64,000 nt of DNA from the NCBI RefSeq assembly GCF_901709675.1, contig NC_051095.1, positions 3,161,956-3,225,955 of the forward strand. The letters are read 5' to 3'. The position numbers and the translations under genes were made by a program. The notes under the pieces were generated by a model that was not told the DNA's origin, made no database searches, and saw only the letters and a program-made list of their open reading frames with translations. The stretch comes from Syngnathus acus. Lineage: Eukaryota; Chordata; Actinopteri; Syngnathiformes; Syngnathidae. Below, one piece after another: positions 21,310 through 33,190 of the stretch (the first letter of the stretch is position 1; every line of letters begins with the position of its first letter).

Positions 21310-24300
21310 TGTTCTGCCCTCAGAATTGTTTTCATGATGTAAGAAATGTTTTCTATGTAAAGAAGCATTCACAATGGTTATTTGTCGTTCGGAAGCAAAG
21401 CGGAAATGTATTTTGAAATGCACCGGAAGCTGCGCATGTTTTCCTTGAAGCGACTTGACAACTGATGAGTTGAGAGACGTTAGGGCTACTCGCGTCATCT
21501 AAGCGAATCTTTGTTTATAAAATAAGAATATTCATAGAATAAACTAAGTGTGTTTGTTGTTTCACTTGCAGTTTCACTCGTGTTTAACACTGAACAGAAA
21601 TAAAGGGAGCAAGACGCTCTGAATCCTGGCGCAAGTGTTCTATACATGAGTTGGGCTGGCTGATGAACTGTGACAACGAAAAGATTCAAACATGGCCGCC
21701 AAATCGACGACACGGAGACGGTAGACTTTGAAGAGAATTCACGTCGACCTTCATCTTCCAAGTCATCAGTCCACAGTCGATCGAGAGCTAGTGCTACCTT
21801 CAAGCGCTCGTCATCCTACAATTCCGTTCTGGAGGCAGCTGCCAGAGCCAGAGCTTCGGCTGAAGCAGCGGCAACCAAGGTAGCCTAGTCAAGGAAGCAG
21901 TTGGAAATTAAAAGACAACGAGCGAGGCTAGACATAGATTTAGAAGAATTAGAGATTGAAAAGGAAGCACAAGATTATGTGCAAAGCCAAACACAGCTCA
22001 ACGCGCAGTCCCTTGTAGCCTACAGTGTTGTCTGGCGCCGCGAAGCCACACATAGTCCACCACCTGCGGCACCTGAGGAGAGGTCCTCACACAACGTCTG
22101 CAGACCATCAGTGAATGAGGAACGTGAGGAAAAGGAGCAGTTCCAAGAGGCAATCAACACTCCGTATTATGCCCCCCCCCCCATTTCATGGTGCAGTCAG
22201 ACCTTGTGAGTCCAGCCTCCTACGACAGTCATCAGCCACACCTACGACACCACCACGTATGGATGACTTCAAGCCTTTGCGTGATAACTTCAGGCCTCTT
22301 CAGAGTGACATCGGAACCCCGACTCAGCCTTCACATGCAGCAAGGCACACATCTGCCCCAAAGCCACCTGACAGTCCACATATGCAACAAGGTCAGTATT
22401 CTCCTCCTCATGCCAGCCCTCCACACATGATAGACTTTGCCAAGTTTCTTGCTCGCAGAGAATTAGTGACTACTGGCCTCACAAAATGTGATGATATGCC
22501 AGAGAAGTCCTCATTCCTAAATGCAACACAAGGCTTAGGTTTATCATACAGTGAGGAGCTGGACCTCTCGGTGAAGTGGCTCGGTAAAGACTCGTCTGAA
22601 CATGTAAAGAGGATCCGTGCTGTTTATGTCACCGAGCTCAAAGCTGCTCTACAACTGTCCTGGGATAGACTGCATGAATGCTATGGCGCACCAGAAATAA
22701 TTGAAAATGCCCTGTTCAAAAGAGTGGACGATTTTCCCCGTCTGACAACACGAAGCTAAGATTGCTCAGTGATCTCCTCATGGAGCTATTAGCAGCCAAA
22801 AACGATGGATATCTTCCTGGCCTTGCATACCTCGACACGCCTCGTGGGATAAAGCCTATTGTGGAGAAGTTACCTTCAGGCCTGCAGGAGAAATGGCTCG
22901 GTGTAGGCTCAAAGTACAAGGAGCGCTACAGGACATCTTTCCCTCCCTTTTCGTTTTTGGTGGACTTTGTGTACGGCCAAGCCAAGGCTTGAAATGACCC
23001 AAACTTCAGCCTGTCCATCAGTAGCCAGCCGTACGGCAAAGGTGAGGAAGCTCCATTCAAGCCAAGTGAATTTAAGACTGCTGTGCGCAAAACAGACGTG
23101 TCTGGTACCACTGATGCAAACGCCTTAAACTCTACGGACGATGGAAAGGAAAACAATGAGCCGGCTCGTGATTGCCCTGTGCGCAAGAAAACACGGCCAT
23201 TGGAAATATGCAGATCATTTAGAGCAAAAACATTACAGGAAAGAAAAGACCACCTTGCCAAGGATTGTCAGGCATCATTGAAATGTGGTGAGTGCGACAG
23301 CCAAAGACACAGCTCCGCGATGCACCCAGACACCTCTCTGCCTCCCGATCAATCGGCCCTTCCGCAAATAGACATCATCGTCGGTTTAAAGTCCGCTTTC
23401 CAGGCGCCGCTGGGTTGGACTGGATTCTCAATATGGCTTTCTTCCACCGGGGACGGTCCATGGCCATCTCGTGGTTGAGAGTCCTATACTGAGAACATTT
23501 TTGGAGCAAAACCTTTTACAGCCGGATGCCCTTCCTGACACCAACCCAAGGGGAAATTGATTTTCTGTCGGGGTTGACTCCCTTAGCCCATTCCTCCATG
23601 AGAGATATGATACGTGCACACAAAGTGAGAGATCAAGTCAATGGTCCTCATAACGCACCTTTTGCCCAGCGCCTGGACTTAGGCTGGGTCATTATAGGCG
23701 AAGTCTGCCTGGACAACGCCCACAAGCCAACCCTGAGCATCTTCAAAACTCATGTGCTTCAAAATGGACGTCCGTCACTTCTCATTTCAAAAACGCTGAG
23801 ATGAAAGAGCAGTTTTCCTCCTTCGTGGAAAAGCTTTTTGAAAACAACCATGCAGAGGTTGCCTCATCCATTGACGACGACAAACGAATGCTGGTACCTG
23901 GCCTTTTTTGGTGTGTACCACCCCCAGAAGCCTGGGCAAATACGGGTCGTGTTTGACTCAAGCGGAGGTGGAGCAGTTGGTGGGCCGGTGCAGAGACAAT
24001 AGCCTGATCCTGAATGTGGAGAAGACGAAGGAGATCATCGTCGACTTCAGGAAAAACCAGCCTCACCACGCTCCACTGATCATCAACAGCTCAGCTGTGG
24101 AGGTGGTCAGCAGCACTAAATTCCTGGGGGTCCACATCACAGACGACCTCACCTGGACTGTGAACACCACGAGACTGGTCAAGAGGGCACAGAAGCGCTT
24201 GTACTTCCTACCTTTATAATCCATGTTCATTTAAAAGTACGCAACCTGGGTTAGCATTCCTCTGCACACTTTGTAAATACTGTTTTGTTTCCTGCACTGT

Positions 24301-25795
24301 TACATACTTTAACACTGCTGCACTTTATACTTATCTTATTTTATTTTATATTTTTATATAGAATGTTACTCTTATTCAACCGCAATATCACCACATTGTG
24401 AAAGCTGTATGCAACGAAATTTCGTTTTGTATGCACCCTGTGTAGACAAAATGACAATAATGTTTGTCTAAGTCTAAGTCAAGCGCCCGACTGAACGGCC
24501 TCTCCCTCAACTCAGTGCTTCTCACAGGGCCCGACCTGGATAACACTCTGCTTGGCGTGCTGCTGCGTTTCAGGAAATATCTCATTGCTGTCACTGTGGA
24601 CATCCAGCAGATGTTTTATGGATTCCTGGTGAGGCATGAGCACAGAGATTACCTCAGATTTCTGTGGCACAATGACCTGTCTAAAAAGGTTCAAGAGTAC
24701 CGCTTGCGGGTACTACACGTCTTCGGCAACAGCCCATCGCCTGCAGTAGCCGTCTATGGACTACCACGTGCTGCTCAGAAAGGTTAAGCAAGGTATGGCA
24801 CTGACACAACACAGTTTGTGCGTAGACATTTCTACGTTGACTCACGACTTACACTCGCTGTGGGGCGCTGTCAGTTGTCAACAGCGTCTTCGACCCTCTG
24901 GGTCTGGCCGCCCCAGTGACCATCAAAGGCAGGCTGCTACTGACACAAAAGCCAGAACTGCTTGCTCCTCCGGGCGAGTTTGCGGGTTTAGACCTTCTGA
25001 GAGGCCAGTGGAGGCAAGTGCAGGCGCTGGCGAACGAATTCTGGAACCGTTGGAGAAGTGAGTACCTGAGCACTCTCCATCCAAGACGTAAATGGCACAG
25101 GACACAACCTGGGGACATTGTGCTGCTAAAGCAAACTCAAGTGCCAAGGAATGAGTGGCCGATGGCTATGGTCATATCCACCTCCGAGAGCAGCGATGCA
25201 AGGGTCCGGAAGGTAGAGGTGAAAACATCATCCCAAGGCACCTCGAAGACTTACCTGCGGCCCATTTCTGAAGTGGTCCTTCTCATGGAAAAGGCGGATT
25301 AAAAGTGGACTGAGAAAAAGGAAAGTAGTTTCAAAGGTTCGTGGCATTACATGCCAGACGGGGAGTGTTCTGCCCTCAGAATTGTTTTCATGATGTAAGA
25401 AACGTTTTCTATGTAAAGAATCATACACAATGGTTATTTGTCGTTCGGAAGCAAACAGGAAGTGTATTTTGAAATGCACCGGAAGCTGCGCATGCTTTTG
25501 TCGAAGCGACTTGACAACTGATGAGTTGAGAGACGTTAGCGTTACTCGCGTCATCGAAGCGAATCTTTCTCCTCTCCTTATGCTCACGGAATCAACAGCT
25601 GTAAGTTATCATTGTTTTATTGGATAACTTTATTATTGTTTATAAGATAAGAAGAAGATGCATGGGAGAAACTAAGTGTGTTTGTTATTTCACTTGCAGT
25701 TTCACTCGTTGTGTTTAACACTGAACAGAAATAAAGGGAGCAAGACGCTCTGAATCCTGGCTCAAGTGAGTTGGGCTGGCTGATGATCTGTGACA
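21310..25795 (+). mobile_element. BEL/Pao LTR retrotransposon A, decayed
   Basis: The 5' LTR is 21310-21675 and the 3' LTR 25366-25795; both begin TGTTCTGCCC and end TGTGACA. A purine-rich AGACGGGGAG precedes the 3' LTR. The 5' LTR lacks about 70 bp. Gag pieces are at 21670-23000 (charged N-terminus, then F-L-A-R-R-E-L-V-T-T-G-L and L-P-G-L-A-Y-L-D-T) with stops and a frame break at a poly-C run near 22170. A CCHC-like K-C-G-E-C follows near 23290. Reverse-transcriptase pieces are at 24480-24780 (D-I-Q-Q-M-F-Y, F-G-N-S-P-S-P-A-V). A DUF5641-like C-terminal domain is at 24990-25300. Most of the protease, the A17 region and the integrase are deleted. The element cannot move by itself. Confidence 0.82.
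23965..24478 (+). mobile_element. Rex1-like LINE inside BEL/Pao element A
   Basis: A 5'-truncated LINE interrupts the BEL/Pao frame and is flanked by a 7-bp direct repeat TCAAGCG (23958-23964 and 24479-24485). It encodes N-S-L-I-L-N-V-E-K-T-K-E-I-I-V-D-F-R and K-F-L-G-V-H-I-T-D-D. It has an internal deletion of some 480 bp compared with the copy at 45433, and ends in a (TCTAAG)n-type tail. Confidence 0.75.
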
Positions 25796-25829
25796 ACGTA
25801 CACGAAGTATATTAAAGCTTGGCGTACAT

Positions 25830-26144
25830 CTGTGTCAAACTCAAGGCCCGGGGGCCAGATACGGCCCGCCACATCATTTTAAGTGGCCCGCAAAGACAAA
25901 TTGTGCATCAAATTCGTGTCATTACTAGAATTGTCTTCACTTTTAATATCTTTTTTTTTTAAATATTTGACCAGTTTTTACTCGTCTGATTTGAAAACGA
26001 GTTATTTGTCAGTTTGTTTTGTAGCTTTTACTGGATATAATATGAGGTGCTCATACATTAATTTGGGTTGACAGTCATAATGGCCCTCCGAAAGAAGTTA
26101 TGACTACAATGCGGCTCGCGAAGAAAATGAGTTTGACACCCCTG
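25830..26144. mobile_element. hAT-type MITE upstream of the first bZIP exon
   Basis: The ends are TGTCAAACTCA...TGAGTTTGACACCCCTG and the 8-bp target repeat GCGTACAT flanks it (25822-25829 and 26145-26152), the expected duplication length for hAT. The inner sequence has no open frame of note. The left terminal bases are degraded compared with the second copy at 48041. Confidence 0.82.
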
Positions 26145-26319
26145 GCGTACATAATACCAAAGTGAGGCATATGCAGATATGGTTTTTGTCCACTTAAGGT
26201 CACCGTTCTCACGCTTAACAGTAGGATTGTGTCTGTGCTTGAATGCGTTTTTGGACTTGATACACGCTTTTAGCTGATCATAGCGAACATCTGTTGTTGT
26301 TTTTTCTCCCCTCTCTTAG

Positions 26320-26946
26320 GAGCTCCTGACTCTGGAAGCTTCGAATTCCGCCCCGGAAAAGGAAATCAAAGCGTTAAAAAAAGAGATCCGGCACTACAAC
26401 AGCGCCCTGGAGCGCCACCGGCCCTTTTGTGTCCTCCGAGGTTCCGTGCAGGTGGACGCCCTCCAGACTTCCACGTCTGTCACCTCCAAAGCGGAGCTTG
26501 GTGAAAACCCTCATCCAATGCCCTCATCTGATTTAGTCCCTTCCTCCCTGTTTACACACGCTCCTCATTCGCTGTTTAGCAATGACGCCCACATAGAATT
26601 ACCCTCGTCCACCTTCTCCACGCTTCACCCCGAAGACATCCTCTCAGTCACATCTGAAATGTTCCCCATTGAAGATCCGGGAGCGCCGCCGCTCGACCCG
26701 CATCAATACAAGAACGCTTTAATATCGGCGCAGACCAACGGCGATGGGACCTTAAAGCCGAGTCAGATAACGCCAACGCTCGAGTCCCTGCCGTGTTCGA
26801 TTCCCGTTCCGCCCAACACTCCAGACGGATTTTTCCCTTTAAACACACCTTTGGTGGACCCGTACCCTGAAGAGCTGTCGCTATCTACCTTCCTGGAGAA
26901 AAATGACTGGATTCTGAATGCGGACAATAATCCCACCACTCTTTAA
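26320..26946 (+). CDS. Terminal exon of a BATF/AP-1-like bZIP protein, 5' exons missing (copy A)
   Basis: A strong acceptor (TTTTTTCTCCCCTCTCTTAG) opens a 208-codon frame ending TAA at 26944-26946. It starts with the distal half of a leucine zipper (E-L-L-T-L-E-A, then E-I-K-A-L-K-K-E-I, and L-E-R-H-R-P-F-C) and continues with a Ser/Thr/Pro- and acidic-rich C-terminus. H-R-P/E-x-C ends are typical of the BATF, JDP2/ATF3 and FOS zippers; a BATF2-like factor fits the long C-terminus best, but this is uncertain. The basic DNA-binding region and first exons are not found: only about 500 bp lie between this exon and BEL/Pao element A. Such a fragment could not bind DNA by itself. It is either a transposed remnant or the end of a gene whose upstream exons were displaced. 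Confidence 0.6.
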   Translation, partial: ELLTLEASNSAPEKEIKALKKEIRHYNSALERHRPFCVLRGSVQVDALQTSTSVTSKAELGENPHPMPSSDLVPSSLFTHAPHSLFSNDAHIELPSSTFSTLHPEDILSVTSEMFPIEDPGAPPLDPHQYKNALISAQTNGDGTLKPSQITPTLESLPCSIPVPPNTPDGFFPLNTPLVDPYPEELSLSTFLEKNDWILNADNNPTTL

Positions 26947-27309
26947 GGTCAACCAAAAAAAAAAGGTCGTGGTGTTCTTTTTTTTGGCCTAAGTACCCGT
27001 GGAAACTACAGGATTATGACACGGGGCCCTCTTTACTTTCACTTGTGTTCTCTTGTGTTATTTCCTTTTTTCAAGAGGGGGGGGGGGCAGGGGACACATT
27101 CTATGTTCATTTGCATATTTATTTATTTAATCTCAATGAGTAACATTGGCTGTCAACTGATCCACTGATTTCACAGTTATTTTTTGGTGCAATTTTCGCA
27201 AAGCAGCTATTGTGAACTAACTAAATGAAGAGTAATAAAAATGGCTTGATTAGAAATATTAGATTTCTGATGCTTCATTTTTAAAGGTAGGAGATAAGTG
27301 AGGATTTTC
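26947..27309. other. 3' UTR-like sequence after the bZIP exon
   Basis: An A/T-rich trailer with poly-A and poly-G runs; AGTAATAAAAATGG near 27230 is a possible polyadenylation signal. The second copy (49163-49520) is nearly identical, with a shorter poly-G run. No other gene is seen. Confidence 0.4.
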
Positions 27310-28205
27310 AAACTAGTTTCTGAGTAGGGTTTTATAGTAGGCTTAGGGTTTCAGACTACAATTAAGGTTTCAAAGTAGGGTTTAAAAAGGGGGTTATGGT
27401 TTCTAATTAGATTTTCAAACTAGGGTTGGAGTTTTAAATTCAGGCTTTCAAAGTAGCGTTTTAACTTACATTTAGTTTAAAATTGGGGTTTTCATTAGAT
27501 TTATTTATTTTGTGGCAGAGGTCTTTTTGAAATATGCTGGGAACAATACAAAAAAAGTCATTGGCATTTCATTGCTTTAGAGATTTTTATTGTATGTGAT
27601 CAATGAATTCGGTACCGCCCTCCAGTTTGAGACGCAGACTGACGCCATCTTGTGGTCACAAGTGGTTCTGTCTTAGGATGCACGTTCATTGTACATCATT
27701 ACAAAACGTGGTAAAAAAAAATTCTAACTAACAAAAAGCTGTTCTGTACATGGTCATTTTTCCAATCAAAAAATAGGGACAAGGTGATGTTTTTGTCATT
27801 TGTGATGTCATGAGGATTTGTCTCTGAACTAAGAACTGAACAAGTTCGTTAAGTACGGTTTCAAACTAGGGTTAGGGTTTTCAACTAGGGTTTCAAATTA
27901 GATTTAGGTTTTCAAAGTAGGGTTTCATACTAAGGACACGGTTTCAAAGTAAGGTTTAAAGCTCGGGTTTAAAACTAGGGTTAGGGTTTTAAAGTAGGGT
28001 TTAAAACTAAGTTTAGGGTTTCAAAGTAGGTTTTAAAACTAGGATTAGGGTTTCAAAGTAGGGTTTCATATTAGGGTTTGGGTTTCAAATGAAGGTTTCA
28101 TACTAGGGTCAGGGTTTCAAAGTAGGGTTTAAAGTTAGTTTGAAACCCTGGTTTAAAATCCTAACCCTAGTTTGAAACATTACTTTGAAACCCTAACCCT
28201 GTCAA
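27310..28205. repeat. Telomere-like degenerate minisatellite A
   Basis: Two blocks (27310-27490 and 27850-28205) consist of monomers of about 13 nt such as AGGGTTTCAAAGT and AGGGTTTAAAACT, with embedded CTAGGGTTAGGG. The last 65 bp are in the opposite orientation (CCCTAACCCTAGTTTGAAAC), so the array ends in an inverted repeat. Between the blocks lies about 360 bp of unrelated sequence with no gene. The second copy is at 49510-50560. Confidence 0.8.
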
Positions 28206-28740
28206 TTTTAACATAAATACATTAAAAAAATTGTGTATCAATAAATGTATAATAAACCTTATCCTTAGTTCATTAACTAATAGTTTCAAACATCTAAATA
28301 CTATATTAATAGGATAAATGACATACAGAAAATCTATATAAATATAAATGTGTGTGTGTGTTGTGGGTAACATGTAGATGTAGCTAAAGTATACATTCAG
28401 GAAATATGTTTTTAGAACTCTTATTATTATAACAACATTTATACAACAAGGTACAAGTGTACATACTGTAAATATGTTTTTAGAAATATTTTCTTATAAG
28501 ATTTTTTAGAACAAGGTACGATACTGTAAATATGCTTTTGGACCTCTTATTATTATAACAACTTTTTTTAAAACAAGGTACAAGTGTACCTACTGCATTG
28601 TGTGGTAAAAATTAAAATAAAATCGAACTAAAAATCTAACTTAAACGCAGGTACCTGAGTACAAATATAAGATCTTAAAAGGGCACGTTTCTTTCTTTTA
28701 TATTACACATCCTTTTTTTTTTTTTGGTAAACGAAACTGG
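28206..28740. other. AT-rich spacer, no gene seen
   Basis: Low-complexity sequence with three diverged repeats containing ACAAGGTAC...TACTGTAAATATG (28445-28600). It is repeated at 50560-51080. Nothing coding is recognised. Confidence 0.4.
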
Positions 28741-28944
28741 CCATAGTTGAATCTTTCACCCAGCGCTCCACTTTTCCACATCCAATATGGCGGCAAAGTT
28801 GACCTACGTTCAGCAATCAAACTGGGTTTATGGATATTTTCACTGATAAAAGCCCTCGACGATCACGTGATTTCACGGAAAACCAAACTTTAATTTACGT
28901 TGTAGTTACGCAGCCCACCAGGGGGCGGCGCTGTTTCAACGAGT

Positions 28945-28948
<4 letters not shown>

Positions 28949-29012
<64 letters not shown>
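28949..29012. repeat. (TA)n microsatellite upstream of copy 4
   Basis: About 31 TA units follow GAGTGGTT. The same site carries a (TA)n run in copies 1, 5, 6 and 7, but shorter (about 8 to 16 units); copy 4 has the longest. Confidence 0.9.
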
Positions 29013-29014
<2 letters not shown>

Positions 29015-29143
29015 TATATTTTAAGACGCGCACGCGCACGCACACACACGCACAGTCATATGCGGGAGTCGAACTCATGGTCCATGCACACAAGACAGTC
29101 GAGCCATCCCCACACACAGTTAATAACATACTGTAGGACCGAG

Positions 29144-29151
29144 TGACGTCA
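29144..29151 (+). promoter_or_regulatory. X2/CRE of copy 4; Y box deleted
   Basis: TGACGTCA is intact, but the Y-box segment is missing: sequence runs from GCCGGGCTGA directly to GAGGTAATCG. Compared with the other copies about 20 nt between two CTGA tetramers are gone, including CCAATTGG. The remaining upstream and downstream promoter sequence is conserved. Confidence 0.7.
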
Positions 29152-29284
29152 TCGCCGGGCTGAGAGGTAATCGAAGCGCGTCCTGCGCTTCGCTGTTGTT
29201 CCGCGTTCGCCTCTTGGACGACGAGTCGCAACTTTGACCGAATAGCCTGCTTGACTAAAATCGAAAAACACATTGATGGTTAGA

Positions 29285-31871
29285 ATGAATTTACTTGCAT
29301 TCTTTGTTTTGGCTGTGCAAATATACAGCGTGACGCCTGGTAAGTTGGACTTTTCGGTTTATTATTCGAAAGATTGACGCTCTTGATTTGGAACTGACGC
29401 AGTCATTATTGTTTATTGCTTTCGTTTTCGTTTTCGTCGGCATTTTAAGTTCTTTCACCTGAACGCCCGCTTTGTCAGTTATACGGGAATAGATTGCTAT
29501 TATTATAAATGTAATAAAGTTGGAAAATCAAAGTGATGTGCCCCAGCATAAATATGCAATCGATGAAATGTGGAAAAGCCTACGCACAAGAATGAAATGT
29601 TGTACAGGGGAGTCTTTGCAATTAATAATTAACATTTCACAGTCATGGCAATAAAAATGTGTCTAATCTTTCAGAAAAAAACATTGTATAGCCTCCTTAC
29701 ATTATAATGTCGATAAGAGTCATCATGTCTCCGTAAATGATATAAGGCAGTTCTTTTGTTCAGACAAGTGACATTTTTTTTAGATGTTACCTGCTGACAG
29801 TTTCGACTGTGAGGAAGACTGGAGACACAGTCGAAACTGTCAGCAGGTAACATCTAAAAGTTGTACTAAGTTCATCTTGTTTTTCCTTTTCAATTACTTC
29901 ACTGGTTCTTCTATATCAAACAAATTATTTTAGGTGTATTTACCTGACATGTTCTTCCGCCGAAACATGTCAGGTAAATACACCTAAAATAATTTGTTTG
30001 ATATAGAAGAACCAGTGAAGTAACATCTAAAAGTGTTTCACTTGTCTGAACAAAAGGATTGCCTCATATTATTATTGGATTTTTTGTGTGCAAATGAAAG
30101 AGAATGGCAAAAGTTATGTCATTAGATTTCTTTCATCAGTGGATGTTAGTCACTGCTGAGGGGCATCGAATATCTCGCTTAGGGCGTCACACTGAAATCT
30201 TAACATATTAACAACTGAAAGAAAAAAACATAGGCAGGTTGTCAAATTCAAGTTTGACAAGTTTGTGCGGAAGAACGCGTTTGGAGAAACATGACAGTTC
30301 CAATTTCAAGTGCTGCAAAGTTCCATCTGCAGGCAGAATCATTGAAAATATGAAGATTGATTTGATCATGTGTGTCATTTTTGTGTTTGCCTTCCAGTCA
30401 TTCACACGCTCAATTATTTCCAGACGGCCTCTCAAGTTGCAAAGCTACCAGAGTACTGGGAGGCCGCGTATGTTGACGGCGTTCAGATTCTGCACTTTGA
30501 CAGCAACCACAGGAAAGCAAAAGCGAAACAAGACTGGGTGGACAAAATCACAGAAGATGATCCGCACTACTGGGAGAGAGAGACGGCGGGCAGTATTAGT
30601 CATGAGCAGGCCTTCAAAGTCAACATTGAAATCGCTAAAGAGCGCTTCAACCACACTGGAGGTTTGTTTACGTCCAACCTTCTGCTCGTCAAATGACACT
30701 TTTTTTGTCACTGCTGGCTTCTCTCTGATCATCGTCCTCGCTGAATCTTGTGCGCCATCCTTTCAGGTGTTCACATGCTTCAGGAGATGTTCGGCTGTGA
30801 ATGGAATGATGAGACTGGGGAGGTTGATGGTTGGCTGCACTACAGTTACGATGGAGGAGACTTCATATCATTTGAGCTGAAGACGATGAGCTGGATCGCA
30901 GCACATCCACAAGCTTTCATCACCAAACTCAAGCGGGACCAAGACGACGGGGTCAATCAAGTCTTGAAGAATGACCTAACTGAGGTGCTTCCTTTCCTGT
31001 TGAAGAAGCACGTGAGCAACGGGAGGGACTTCCTGACCAGAACCGGTACATTGTCCTCTCACGTCTTCTCTGCGTCTTTCAAGCTCACGCACAATGTCCA
31101 TCTTTGACGCTCTTTCAAGTTGTATCTCTTCCTCCATGCACATCCTCCACTCTTCTCTCCATCTTTGCGCGCAGAGCTTCCCACGGTGTCTCTCCTGCAG
31201 AAGACGCCTTCCTCTCCAATCACCTGCCACGCCACGGGTTTCTACCCCAGGACGTCGGACCTCTTTTGGAGGAAGGACGGCGAGCAGATCCACGAGGACG
31301 TGGAGATGGGGGAGACCCTCCCCAACCACGACGGAACCTTCCAGACCACGGCCGACCTGAAGGTGGAGCTGACGCCCGCCGCGGAGGGCCGCTACGAATG
31401 CGTGTTCAAACTGGATGGCGTCCGGGAGGAGATGGTCACCAAGCTGTGCGCCAAAAGCATCCTGAGCAACGCGCGCATCCAGGGTGAGCAACGCGTCGGA
31501 CACGGCTCGGCATCACGCCCACAGTCGTTTACGTGTCTCGCTTTGTTGCCTTGTGAAGAAGAGGAAGACAGGAAGAAGGCGGTGGCCATCGCTGTCCCGC
31601 TGGTGGTCCTGGTTCTGGTGGTGATGGCGGTGGCGCTGGGGGTGTTCCTGGCCAAGCGTCCCAAAAGCCAACAAGGTGAACGACGACACAAACGTTTGCT
31701 CCGTTTGTGGCGATTCCTAATCTCCTCTCGCTTCTCTTCCATTTCAGCCAATTACGCTCCAGCTTGTAAGTGAGACGTTTTCCGCTTGCTGTTTTGAAAA
31801 AATGGCAATGCCTTGAATGTATTTTCTTTTATGCTCCCTCAGCCAGCACCTCATCTTCTGAGCAGGATTGA
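29285..31871 (+). CDS. MHC class I heavy chain copy 4 (intact frame, 356 aa)
   Basis: Exons: 29285-29339, 30398-30661, 30767-31045, 31175-31483, 31559-31675, 31748-31765, 31843-31871. All splice signals and frames are intact. From alpha2 to the stop the protein is identical to copy 2, including Leu for the second alpha2 cysteine (CTT 30988-30990), Asp at the 159-equivalent and the extra alpha3 Cys. Alpha1 is different (Q at 9; S-I-S-H-E-Q-A helix segment; Glu before Arg84; sequon NHT instead of NQT), so the gene is a mosaic. The promoter has lost the Y box, which in known MHC class I genes reduces constitutive and NLRC5-driven transcription; copy 4 may be poorly expressed despite an open frame. 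It begins the higher-order unit that is repeated with copy 6. Confidence 0.87.
29782..30024. repeat. Fold-back elements in intron 1 of copy 4
   Basis: The first palindrome (29782-29855) is perfect. The second has lost the inner hairpin TTCATCAGATCTGATGAAGGCGGAAGAAC, so GTTCTTCCGCC joins GAAACATGTC directly. This is the kind of deletion expected from slippage across a hairpin. Confidence 0.7.
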
Positions 31872-32711
31872 ATGAACCCCACTAAGGTTGAAGGGATGTC
31901 TTCTTTTCTTGGGTGCCACGCTTGATTGAATCATCGCATTCCAACTGTATGAAATATTTGGAAATGTTTCTTATTTCAAATTGAAGTGCAACAGTTTTAC
32001 AAGTGCAGTGAATTCTAATTGTATTTACTTCACTAGTTCTTCCAAATACCGCTAGAGGGAGCCAACATACCACAAGTAATATCTGCATCACACGTTGCTT
32101 TTTTTTAAGTGCTTTTTTGTTAAGCGAACTACTGATCAATTTGATACAAGTTTGAGTATCATTATAAAAATGTTTGAAATGAGGTTTCTGGTCACTGTAT
32201 TTTCACTTGAGGATATATAATTTAGCAAGGATAAGCAAGAAATTTATAATAAAGAACACGTCTTTTTTTCTGTTGTCTTCGAAAAAAAACATACAAAACA
32301 CATTCCTATTTACAGAGAAGTCCATGTGGAGTTTATTTTGTTATTTTTATTTTATTTATCTCCGTCATTGATGTGTATTTTGATCAATAGACAATTCAAC
32401 TTTAGCAAGTAAACGCATATTTACATAATTATGCTTGAGAAGGAACAAGATGAAGAAAATCTTATAGTTCCTGCCCCCTTCCACATAATAATAAAATAAA
32501 ACAACATAATAAGTGCAAAACTTCATCAAGTACAAACCAAACACCTCACGAGAAAATATATACAAAACCAGACAAGAAATAACTAAATTCATAAATATAA
32601 AGCGAAATGTAGACACTTACGGCTGTCCATATAATCTTATTGTTCTGCCGTTATAGATTTTTTCTAATTGGAATATATTTATATAATACTTTATCTCATT
32701 GAAAAGAGAAG
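31872..32711. other. 3' flank of copy 4, no gene seen
   Basis: Almost identical to 14261-15100 in the copy 2 flank; AT-rich and non-coding. Confidence 0.45.
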
Positions 32712-33190
32712 GTACGAATAGAAATCGATGGAACTGAAATTGAAAGGGTGCAGGAAAACAAATTTCTTGGGGTTATAATAGATGACAGGCTGAGTTGCTG
32801 AGTCAGACTATGGAGCAGTGTAAGTGAGGAACTCAAGCAAAGTCCAAATATCCACCAGTTTAAAAAAATGTTCAAAAATATGTTGTTTAGCAGGTACAAG
32901 GACTAAAAATGCCAAATGGCTACACAAAAGCAAAAATAAAACAGGATAACAAGTTGAAAGTGTGTAGATTTATACGTTGAATCATTAGTTTATTGGATAA
33001 ACTGAGAAAGTGGTAGGAATCTAAAAAGGTATGCTTCTTCCTACTCCTTTTCGAGCATTCTTTGCTATTGATTTTTTTTGGTTCTATTGGTTTGTTGGTT
33101 TGTTTGTTTGTTGTACGGACTTACATATGACACTTTAGTGTTATTTGTTTTATTTTTTATCTTTTTAGTTTTAAATATAAATCAATCAAT
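32712..33190 (+). mobile_element. LINE 3' fragment in the copy 4 flank
   Basis: The same remnant as 15101-15580, with two ATCA units in the tail and one base fewer in a T run near 33166. Confidence 0.6.

Noticed and set aside
21670-25302. BEL/Pao gag and pol pieces as host genes
   Set aside because: They are bounded by LTRs, carry stops and frameshifts, and lack integrase; annotated as one decayed element.
27310-28205. True interstitial telomere (TTAGGG)n
   Set aside because: TTAGGG occurs only as scattered single or double units inside a 13-nt degenerate monomer, so I call it telomere-like only.
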